Below are positions 57,441 through 64,000 of a DNA stretch of 64,000 nt, one piece after another; the stretch's first letter is position 1, and every line of letters starts with the position of its first letter. The DNA comes from Streptomyces sp. NBC_00414 (GTDB taxonomy: Bacteria > Actinomycetota > Actinomycetes > Streptomycetales > Streptomycetaceae), in assembly GCF_036038375.1 (NCBI RefSeq), contig NZ_CP107935.1, forward strand, positions 10,106,001-10,170,000, read 5' to 3'. The notes beneath the pieces were generated by a model. It saw only the letters and a list, made by a program, of their open reading frames with translations, had not been told where the DNA came from and did not search any database. The translations under genes were made by a program, and so were the position numbers.

Positions 57441-58043
57441 TCAGTCCTGTTTGAGGACGTGGAGGGCCGAGAGCGGGCCGCCGAGTTGCATGAGGCGTCC
57501 GCCCTCGCGCAAGGAGCCGAGATCGACGGGGGCGAACCCGAAGTCCGCGGTGAGGTCCTTGACGGTCGTCTTCGCGTCGGCGTCGTCACCGGCCAGGAAC
57601 AGCACCTGACGTCCGGCCCGGTGGCGCGGGTCGGCGGCGATGTACTGGCCGTAGAGGGTGTTGAACGCCTTGACGACGCGGGCTCCGGGCAGCAGTGAGG
57701 CGACGTGTTCGCTGCCGGTCAGTTCGCCCAGGTCGGCGATCTTCGGGTGCGGGGGAGGGGAGGTGAACTGGTTGGTGGCGTCGATGACGATGCGTCCGTC
57801 GAAGTGCGGCAGGCCGGCTGTCGCGTCCGGAATCTGGGGCCAGCCGACCGCGAGGAGTACGAGTTCCGCCGCGGCGGCCTCCTCCGGGGTGCCGGCGTGG
57901 GCGAGCGGTCCGAGCTCTTCGGCGAGCCCGGCCAGGGAGGCGGGACCGCGGCTGTTGCTGAGTACGACCTGGTGGCCGTGGGCCACGGCGTGGCGGGCGA
58001 TGGCCTGGGCGACGGTTCCGGCGCCGAGGGTTCCGATCTTCAT
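57441..58043 (-). CDS. F420-dependent NADP oxidoreductase-like protein
   Basis: NAD(P)-binding Rossmann protein of 200 residues: MKIGTLGAGTVAQAIARHAV, HQVVLSNSRGP, LVLLAVGWPQIPDA, VIDATNQFTSPP, and the C-terminal helix region VKAFNTLYGQYIAADPR. This is the coenzyme-F420-dependent NADP oxidoreductase family, although many members use other partners. GAAGGAC precedes ATG 58043. It is 20 bp downstream of the quinone-oxidoreductase-like gene and part of its operon. Confidence 0.88.
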   Translation of the reverse strand: MKIGTLGAGTVAQAIARHAVAHGHQVVLSNSRGPASLAGLAEELGPLAHAGTPEEAAAAELVLLAVGWPQIPDATAGLPHFDGRIVIDATNQFTSPPPHPKIADLGELTGSEHVASLLPGARVVKAFNTLYGQYIAADPRHRAGRQVLFLAGDDADAKTTVKDLTADFGFAPVDLGSLREGGRLMQLGGPLSALHVLKQD

Positions 58044-58063
58044 GGCGGTGTCCTTCGAGGGGT

Positions 58064-59071
58064 TCAGGATGCGGGGCTGGTGAGCAGGACGGTGCCGCTC
58101 TTGCCGGGGCGGCGGACATGGTCGACGGCCTTCGCGAAGTCGGCGAGGTCGTAGCAGGCTGCGACCTCGAAGAGTTCCGGGGCGGTCGCGGCCAGCCGGG
58201 CGGCGAAGGCGACGTCCTCGGCCCGTTCCTCGGGCGTGCGGGTCATCCACCGGCCGATGGACACGCCCCGCACGGTCAGGGCCCGCGGTGTCAGCGCCAG
58301 CGACTCCAACGGCGTACTGCCGGAACCGAGCTGCCCGTAGGTGATCAGCGTGCCGCCGTCGTCGAGCAGCCCGGCCAGCTCACCGGTCAGGGATCCGCCC
58401 ACCGCGTCCAGTACGACCTGGGCACCCCGGCCGCCGGTCGCGTCCCGGACCTGGGTGCGCCAGTCCGCGTCGGCCGTCGAGATGGTCGGCAGTCCGGGGA
58501 AGCGCTGCCGCAATATCTGTGCTCCCGCGGCACTGCGTACCAGGTTGACCAGCGGGATGTCGTGCCGGAGCGCCGCGGCGCCGACCAGTCTTCCCACCGA
58601 CGAACCGGCGGCCGTCTGCACCACCGGGCCTGCCTGGCCGTGCTGGGCGTCCTCGACCGCCCGCAGCAAAGTGAGCAGGGTGATCGGGTTGACCAGCATC
58701 AGGGCCGCGGTTTCGTCGCTGACGCCCTCGGGCACCGGCACCACCAGATCTGCCGGTGCCGTGACGAGTTCGCTCCACGCGGCCGGCACCGGGAAGAACG
58801 CCACCCGCTGACCGGGGCGCAGAGCTTGCACGCCCTCGCCGACGGACTCGACGACGCCCATGCCCTTCAGGCCGGGAATCCGCGGCATGGCGAACGGCTG
58901 TTGCGGCGCTCCCGGAAAGCCCTGCACTCCCGCCAGGTCGCCCGGGTGAACGGGCCGGGACAGCACCCGCACCCGCACCTGCCCGGTGGGTGGCGCGGTA
59001 GGGGGCGGCTGCTCGCTCAGGCGTAGTAGCTCCCCGGCTTCTCCGTGCTGGTCGTAGGTGATGGCGCGCAT
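58064..59071 (-). CDS. zinc-type alcohol dehydrogenase / quinone oxidoreductase-like
   Basis: MDR-superfamily reductase of 335 residues: RVRVLSRPVHPGDLAGVQGF, PRIPGLKGMGVVESVGEG, VVQTAAGSSVGRLVGAAALR (nucleotide-binding), and SGTVLLTSP at the end. It lacks the structural-zinc cysteines and so belongs to the quinone-oxidoreductase/enoyl-reductase branch. GGGAGCGTC precedes ATG 59071. It opens the operon divergent from the TetR gene and is likely its main target. Confidence 0.9.
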   Translation of the reverse strand: MRAITYDQHGEAGELLRLSEQPPPTAPPTGQVRVRVLSRPVHPGDLAGVQGFPGAPQQPFAMPRIPGLKGMGVVESVGEGVQALRPGQRVAFFPVPAAWSELVTAPADLVVPVPEGVSDETAALMLVNPITLLTLLRAVEDAQHGQAGPVVQTAAGSSVGRLVGAAALRHDIPLVNLVRSAAGAQILRQRFPGLPTISTADADWRTQVRDATGGRGAQVVLDAVGGSLTGELAGLLDDGGTLITYGQLGSGSTPLESLALTPRALTVRGVSIGRWMTRTPEERAEDVAFAARLAATAPELFEVAACYDLADFAKAVDHVRRPGKSGTVLLTSPAS

Positions 59072-59096
59072 GACGCTCCCGTTCCCTGGGGTATTG

Positions 59097-59141
59097 ATGA
59101 TGCCCATCATTGAAACTCTTGTTATGATGAGAGGCGTCATC
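59097..59141. promoter_or_regulatory. TetR operator candidates with ATGATG half-sites
   Basis: ATGATG-CC-CATCAT (59097-59110) and GATGA-GAGGCG-TCATC (59126-59141) lie between the divergent redox operon and the tetR gene. Similar arms in both suggest two binding sites for the adjacent TetR protein, covering both promoters. Confidence 0.6.
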
Positions 59142-59178
59142 GAAAAGGTCAAGTCGAGCACGACGCGAGAGGACGGCA

Positions 59179-59787
59179 ATGCCGCGGATCACCAAGGAGG
59201 ACAAGGCCCGCAACCGGCAGAACATCCTTGACGCGGCGGGCCGCATGTTTCGCTCGCAGGGCATCGACGCGGTCGGTATCGCCGAGCTGATGAAGGAAGC
59301 CGGACTCACCCACGGCGGCTTCTACAACCACTTCGCCTCCAAGAACGACCTGGTCGTGGAGGTGTGCGGGGCCTCCTTCGCCGCCTCGCTCGGGAGCCTG
59401 GCCCAAACGGTGGAGGACGGTCCGGACCAGGGCGGCTCTCCGCTGGAGCGGGTCGTGGCCGGTTATCTGTCCACCGCACACCGTGACGCCCCGGACGGCG
59501 GCTGCCCTTCCGCCTCCCTGGTCACCGACGCCGGACGGCACGACGAAGCTGTGCAGAGCGCGTACGCCGAAGGGGTCGAGGGCTATCTCACCGGCTTCGC
59601 CGCCGAGTTCCTGCGCGAGGCCGAGGAGAAGGGGTACGAACTCGACCCGGGCGAGGCCCGTCACAGAGCCATGCGCCTGCTCAGCGAAATGGTCGGCGCG
59701 ATGATGCTCGCCCGGGCCGTACGCCACGTCGAGCCCGAGCTCTCCGACGAGATCCTGCAGACCGGCCGCGGCCACGCCCTCGACTGA
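59179..59787 (+). CDS. TetR-family regulator of redox operon
   Basis: Repressor of 202 residues. HTH: NRQNILDAAGRMFRSQGIDA, VGIAELMKEAGLTHGGFYNH, FASKNDLVVEV. The C-terminal ligand domain has GGCPSASLVTDAGRHDEAVQ, where the Cys in GGCPSASL is typical of the YxaF/LmrA-like and NemR-like groups that sense electrophiles. Divergent from the OYE/F420-type/quinone-reductase operon. Confidence 0.92.
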   Translation: MPRITKEDKARNRQNILDAAGRMFRSQGIDAVGIAELMKEAGLTHGGFYNHFASKNDLVVEVCGASFAASLGSLAQTVEDGPDQGGSPLERVVAGYLSTAHRDAPDGGCPSASLVTDAGRHDEAVQSAYAEGVEGYLTGFAAEFLREAEEKGYELDPGEARHRAMRLLSEMVGAMMLARAVRHVEPELSDEILQTGRGHALD

Positions 59788-59817
59788 CGCGACTCGGAAG
59801 CCGCCCTTGAACCCCAG

Positions 59818-60039
59818 GTGACATCAGGCTTGTGTCTTGTTGGTGAGGTCCGCGGCGGGCGTTCGAGTCCCGGTGACACCTGCGAGAGTCCGGGTGACAC
59901 CTGCGAATGTCAGCCAGGCCCCGCACTGTCGCGCGAGGAACTGCCCGGTGTGCTTGCCCGCCCCGAGGAGTGGCAGTACTCGGACGATTTCGAGTGGCTG
60001 GGCAGGATCACTCTGGTCCTTGCCGAGGGCTTTCGGTAG
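59818..60039 (+). pseudogene. decayed gene fragment with 21-bp tandem repeat
   Basis: A 73-codon frame whose last half, LPGVLARPEEWQYSDDFEWL and GRITLVLAEGFR, looks like the C-terminus of a real protein of unknown family. Its first half contains SPGDTCESPGDTCE from a 21-bp tandem repeat (59865-59885, 59886-59906, one mismatch). There is no ribosome site. The bases GTTCGAGTCCC at 59861 resemble a tRNA T-loop but no tRNA fold is present. Confidence 0.3.
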
Positions 60040-60099
60040 GCCGGCTGAGTGTCTGTCTGGCCAGAGGGGCCGACCCCGTAGGCCAGGGGGAGAACCAGG

Positions 60100-61050
60100 T
60101 CACCACCTTGCGCGCAGCACGCCGTCACTGTCGGGGAGAGCAGCGTGGAACAGTGGGTGGCGGTCGTCGAGGGCCAAGGGCAGGGAGCAGGCCGCCCTCG
60201 CGCCTGCCACCACAGTGGTGAGTTGTTGGTGGTGGGTCCCGTCGACGGTCACGTGGCGGATCGTTCCGTTCGGCGCCTCCCAGACGAAGTCCACGGATTC
60301 GTCCTCGGGCAGCGCGGCAAGGACCGCGTCGACGTCAGGGGTGAGGTCGGGCCAGACGGTCAGGAGCGCGCGTGGGCCGAGCCCGGCGCGTACGGCATCG
60401 AGGTTGTTCTCGGTGAGGCGGTGTCAGCGGGTGGCGTTGCGGAGGTAGGTCTCCTCCAGGAGGAGCGTCCGCGGTGCTGCCAGTTCTGCGCGTGCTCGGT
60501 CCCAGAACTCCTCGTCCGCAGCCTCTGTCACCTCTGGTTCCTCAAGGTCCGCGGCGTACGGCGAGGCCGTGATCGGTTCCGCGAACAGGCCGAGCTCGCG
60601 GGTGCGGGCGACGGCTGCCTCACAGGGCTGGTCGCTGCCGACGTACACGTACTGATCCCACCCGACGTGCACGGTGAACGTGTCCCGCTGCTCCAGCCGG
60701 CACCAGGCGCCCTGGTCGCGGAGCATGGCCCGCACCAGTTCCAGCGCGACCGGGACCGAGACCTCGGCACCGTCGTGGTAGCCGGTGAGGCCGGGCGGGA
60801 ACAGTCCGGCGAGGCCATGTCCGTCAACCGGCGCCTCCAGGCCGAAGTTGACGAAGCCGGTGACCGCGGGTTCGCGGATCTCCAGCCGGTCAATACCCGA
60901 TGCCTGCGCGAAGGCGGCGATCGCCTCCAAATAGGCCGCCTCGACCGGCCCGTGGTCGCTCACCGTGTCCTCAGCGCCGTTGTAGTGCCCGCGCTCGTCG
61001 CGGTCGGCGGGGTCGTACTTGGTTATCCGGTGGGCGAAGGACGGTGGCAC
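60100..61050 (-). pseudogene. uncharacterised protein gene split by an in-frame TGA
   Basis: From ATG 61050 (MPPSFAHRITKYDPADRDER) the frame runs 208 codons to TGA at 60424-60426, then continues open in the same frame for 107 more codons to 60100: HRLTENNLDAVRAGLGPRAL, LTVWPDLTPDVDAVLAALPE, ESVDFVWEAPNGTIRHV. Both halves have coding-like composition. The TGA sits after NATR where TGG (Trp) would be natural, so a single TGG-to-TGA change is likely. Resembles Streptomyces proteins sometimes labelled RNA-binding; that label is from memory and not supported by a motif here. Confidence 0.6.
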
Positions 61051-61312
61051 GCTGCTCCCTGGACTGTCGGAAGGAGACGTCAGCGTAGTTCGTGCCGACC
61101 GCCTGCCGGGTGCCGACCGCGACCTCCACAGTCAGCCCACTCGGCGGGAGCGCGTACTCCTGTCGGCCGCTGTCACCACGGCCCGGCGCCAGGGTCTTCG
61201 AGCTGGTCGTCGAGGGTGGCGCCCGTAGGAAGTCGGCCTCGGGGGCAGGTTGCTACGGGCGCCGCTCGGTGAGAGGGACCGGGCCTGGACCTGGTGCCGG
61301 GGTTTCGGGCTG

Positions 61313-61861
61313 TCACCCGGCCCGGAGCCGCACCTGCTCGTTGTCGTCCTGCGTTTCGATGACGTGGACGCAGCGGTCGGGGGCGGCCGTCATGTAGCGG
61401 CGCCAGAGAGGGGCGAAGGGACCGGCGAGGATCCAGCGGCGGCCGGGCAGCGGCTTGGGTGCTGTCACCTCGCGCGACCGCCAGATCTCCGCGAACTCGG
61501 GACTGGCGTCGAGCAGGGCCGCGACGATCTCACCGGCCTTCCCCGTGGGTTCGGCCTTGCGTGATCGTCTCGTGCGATCCGTTGGGGCGCGGGGACTCCG
61601 CCGAGGATGAAGAGGTGGTCGCGCTCGTTCAGGTTGAGCCGCATCGCGCGGGCGAGTGCGGCGAGCATTCGCTCCGACGGTGCCGGGCCACGCTGCTGCT
61701 CGATCCGGCTGTAGTAGTCGGCCGACATGCCGGCCAGTGACGCCACCTCCTCGCGCCGCAGGCCGCCGGTGCGGCGACGCTGCCCGCGAGGAAGTCCGAC
61801 GTCCCGGCTGCAGCGCCTCACGACGCGCGCGAAGAAAATCTGCGAGTAACGCCCGGTCCAT
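61313..61861 (-). pseudogene. XRE/MmyB-type regulator with two frameshifts
   Basis: The ATG at 61861 opens MDRALLADFLRARREALQP, then the sequence shifts frame near 61800 to DVGLPRGQRRRTGGLRREEV, ASLAGMSADYYSRIEQQRGP, SERMLAALARAMRLNLNERD, HLFILGG, and shifts back near 61570 to GEIVAALLDASPEFAEIWRS. The first two parts are the XRE helix-turn-helix, the last the start of the MmyB ligand domain. The two shifts compensate. After REVTAPKP the C-terminus is unlike MmyB, so the 3' end is also replaced. Confidence 0.7.
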
Positions 61862-62108
61862 CGTCCGGCCTCCCCTGCCCTGTTCGACAAGCCAATCCTG
61901 GCGCGAACCGACGATCGGATGAAGGTCGACTTCAACCGGGGACAAGTTGTCCCTGGCATGGGCGTCGGCACGCCGCGGCCTCGTGGTGCGGCTCGGGGTG
62001 GGCCTCGTGGTCCAGGACGACCGGTGATTGGGCCGTGTGCCTGCCGCCCGTCGCGGGCCGCTCACGGCGTCGCGGGGTGGGGCGGTTCAGCCACCTATAG
62101 TCGATCTC

Positions 62109-62720
62109 ATGAGTCGTTGGCGGGACATGGCCGGTGGAGTGTCCGGGAGCGAGTATGCGGCCCGGTTCGAGGCATTGGCTCGGAGCGGGAAGAACATGCA
62201 CGGGGAGGCGGCGTTCTGCGCTGCTCTGGTGCCCGCGCCGGCCCGTGTGCTCGACGCGGGCTGCGGCACCGGGAGGGTCATGATCCGATTGGCCGAGCTC
62301 GGGTACGACTGCGTCGGGGTCGACCTGGATTCCTCGATGCTGGATGTGGCGCGGGCGCAGGCGCCTGGGCTGCCCTGGTTCGAGGCCGATCTCGCGGAGT
62401 TCGATCCGGCCCGGCTCGGTGTCGCTGCGGACTTCGACCTCGTGGTCGCCGCCGGTAACGTCCTGCCGCTGCTGGCTCCCGGGACGGAGGCCACGGTGGT
62501 CGACCGTTTGGCCGCGGCCCTGGGTCCGGGCGGACTGCTGGTCGCGGGCTTCGGGCTGGACGCGGCCCACCTGCCCGTGCCGCCCACCACGACGCTGCCG
62601 GAGTACGACGCCTGCTGTGCCGCAGCGGGCCTCGCGCTCGTCGACCGCTTCGCCACCTGGGACGGCTCACCCTACGACGGCGGCGGTTACGCGGTCAGCG
62701 TCCACCGCCTCGATGCGTGA
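62109..62720 (+). CDS. class I SAM-dependent methyltransferase
   Basis: Methyltransferase of 203 residues. Motif I VLDAGCGTGRVMIRLAELGY, motif II DCVGVDLDSSMLDVAR, post-I acidic Asp, then FDLVVAAGNVLPLLAPGTEA and LGPGGLLVAGFG. Length and the LSGSEYAARFEALA-like N-terminus match small Methyltransf_11/25 proteins; substrate unknown. ATG 62109 was chosen because TATAGTCGATCTC lies close upstream and homology begins there; the frame stays open 27 codons further 5'. Confidence 0.88.
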   Translation: MSRWRDMAGGVSGSEYAARFEALARSGKNMHGEAAFCAALVPAPARVLDAGCGTGRVMIRLAELGYDCVGVDLDSSMLDVARAQAPGLPWFEADLAEFDPARLGVAADFDLVVAAGNVLPLLAPGTEATVVDRLAAALGPGGLLVAGFGLDAAHLPVPPTTTLPEYDACCAAAGLALVDRFATWDGSPYDGGGYAVSVHRLDA

Positions 62721-62895
62721 CCTCTGTTCGTTCAGTCAATCGCGTGAGGGCGGCTTCGGCGCCCGAGATCACCGCGCTGGACATCAGCTGGACATCAACG
62801 GCGCCTGCCTGTCCGCCCCCAGGGAGCATCTGCCGCTCGGGCGGCTGGAACCCTCTCACAGTGAAGCCCACCGCAGGGGCCCAGCCTTGTTGGTG

Positions 62896-63861
62896 TCAGT
62901 CACGTTCGTGCGGATCGCCCAGGAAGGGGAAGTCGGTGCGAAGGTCGGTGTGGGGTCCCAGCCCGTCGTGGGGTACAGCGCCGTTGCTCAGCTGGGCGAT
63001 CCCCATGTTGATGACATCGTCGGTGAGATGGCGGCCGTTGGGGAATCCTTCGGCGCTGGTGTAGTCGTACGTCAGAAGGTCGGGGAGCAGGCTTGCCGCG
63101 AGTGCGGTCGCCCGATCCTTGGGGTGGCCCGCCTGTTCGAAGACGTGTGTGAACTTGTCGAGGAAGCCTTCGCGGTCATGTGACGGCTCCTGCTGGTGCC
63201 ACACTCGCTTGTCGTCGTCGCTCTGGTTGAAGTTGGCGTCGACCCCGGGCCGCCCCGCCCGGTCACCCTGGACAAGTCGGCCCTCGTGCGGAACCAGGAC
63301 CCTGGCCCAGACACCCACCAGCGGGTTCGGGCCGAGCGCGCTGTTGGGGACTTCCAGCACGATGCCGAACACGTTCTTGTCGGTGAAGAAGTCCTTGCCG
63401 GTCCACTGGAATTTGTCGCTCGCGCCGACTGGATCGGCGAAGAACGGGTCGCTGCGGAGCCCCGCGAAGAACCTGAAGTCCCCGGCCGCGGTGATCTGCG
63501 GCTCGGAGCCGAAGGTCACCGGCGCGTCGAGAAGGACCGTGTCCCCTGCGCCGAGGTCGGCCGCGGCTTCCCGGCCGGTCGCCAGTTGCAAGCTTGCGGT
63601 CTGCGCGTTGTCCCGCACCGGTGAGAAGCGTATGCGGAAGGCGATGTCGGTGACCGCGTCGGCGTCGGTGTCCACGCCGAGTTCGTAGACCGACTCGTGG
63701 TCGACGGCGTCGTCGGTGATCGGCGAGGCCGGATTGACGTTGAGCACCAGGATCGTCCTGCTCGCGTCACCTGCCTTCTGGAATACGTAGAGGTCGGTGA
63801 TGTGGCTCCTGGGATCCAGGCTCGTGGGGCTGATGCCCAGGCCAGAGACGTGGTGCGCCAT
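62896..63861 (-). CDS. DUF4331-family protein
   Basis: Protein of 321 residues: MAHHVSGLGISPTSLDPRSH, ITDLYVFQKAGDASRTILVL, ASPITDDAVDHESVYELGVD, FRFFAGLRSDPFFADPVGAS, VFGIVLEVPNSALGPNPLVG. This matches DUF4331, a bacterial family without known function that is widespread in actinobacteria. GGGAGTCACGAC precedes ATG 63861. The remaining 139 bp to the window edge contain no gene. Confidence 0.88.
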   Translation of the reverse strand: MAHHVSGLGISPTSLDPRSHITDLYVFQKAGDASRTILVLNVNPASPITDDAVDHESVYELGVDTDADAVTDIAFRIRFSPVRDNAQTASLQLATGREAAADLGAGDTVLLDAPVTFGSEPQITAAGDFRFFAGLRSDPFFADPVGASDKFQWTGKDFFTDKNVFGIVLEVPNSALGPNPLVGVWARVLVPHEGRLVQGDRAGRPGVDANFNQSDDDKRVWHQQEPSHDREGFLDKFTHVFEQAGHPKDRATALAASLLPDLLTYDYTSAEGFPNGRHLTDDVINMGIAQLSNGAVPHDGLGPHTDLRTDFPFLGDPHERD

Positions 63862-64000
63862 GTCGTGACTCCCATCGGGCGGCTGTGCGGACCAGGTTCC
63901 GTGCCGGGCAGCGGAGAATCGGCAGTTCGTCGCGGCAGGCGCTGGGCCCCGGAGCTGCCCTCCGACCCGGAACGAACACCCTTACTGGCTCACTCACTTG

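Noticed and set aside
59855..59885. possible tRNA gene (GTTCGAGTCCCGG)
   Set aside because: Only a T-loop-like string is present; no acceptor stem, D-arm or anticodon arm can be built around it.

Overview
The window is high-GC actinobacterial DNA, most likely from a Streptomyces chromosome. The support is indirect: strong third-position GC, GTG starts, AGGAGG-type ribosome sites, and many families typical of the genus (DUF5959, DUF6368, FG-GAP and excalibur exported proteins, CBM/GH16 secreted enzymes, CebR-like LacI operators, a TTA codon in a secreted-enzyme gene). Regulators, degraded genes and insertion-sequence remnants are dense, as in chromosome arms. No rRNA, complete tRNA, CRISPR array or replication origin was seen.

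Layout. 1-9.6 kb: the end of an aldo/keto reductase, a GntR-controlled membrane-protein operon, acetyltransferases (one frameshifted), a DUF5959 protein, a PIG-L deacetylase, a streptogrisin-like protein that has lost two catalytic residues, and an FG-GAP protein. 9.6-16.7 kb: an accessory zone with an IS5-type element carrying nonsense codons and enclosing a VOC gene, an ISL3-type remnant fused to HEAT-repeat sequence, and a MerR/aldo-keto reductase operon with a textbook MerR promoter. 16.7-22.9 kb: an M91-type metallopeptidase with an N-terminal motif like those of contractile-injection-system cargo, a VWA protein, an excalibur protein, another transposase remnant, and a divergent HxlR / SDR-monooxygenase module with twin operators. 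23-27.5 kb: a two-gene conflict (immunity) system, Trypco2 plus a 1417-residue trypsin-NTPase-repeat protein. 27.7-33 kb: a LacI regulator, a secreted CBM32-CBM32-GH16 glucanase behind CebR-like operators, a CBM6-DUF1996 protein and a DUF305-like lipoprotein.

33.3-54.3 kb is a coherent catabolic island built around a divergent promoter at 41.72-41.78 kb. Leftward run AtuA-type proteins, an amidohydrolase, an aldehyde dehydrogenase, a diaminopimelate-decarboxylase-like enzyme, a TetR regulator and a GMC oxidoreductase. Rightward run a prolyl-oligopeptidase-type S9 peptidase, a complete dipeptide/oligopeptide ABC importer, an acyl-CoA dehydrogenase and E1alpha, E1beta and E2 of a branched-chain-type 2-oxoacid dehydrogenase. 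A similar 13-bp motif occurs upstream of the tetR gene, in the divergent promoter and before the importer, so it is probably one regulon that imports and oxidises a peptide-like or acyl-amide substrate; the substrate is not known.

54.3-64 kb: a lamin-tail-domain exported protein; a redox operon (Old Yellow Enzyme homologue, F420-type NADP oxidoreductase, quinone-oxidoreductase-like protein) divergent from its TetR repressor; a gene split by an in-frame TGA; a frameshifted XRE/MmyB regulator; a methyltransferase; and a DUF4331 protein.
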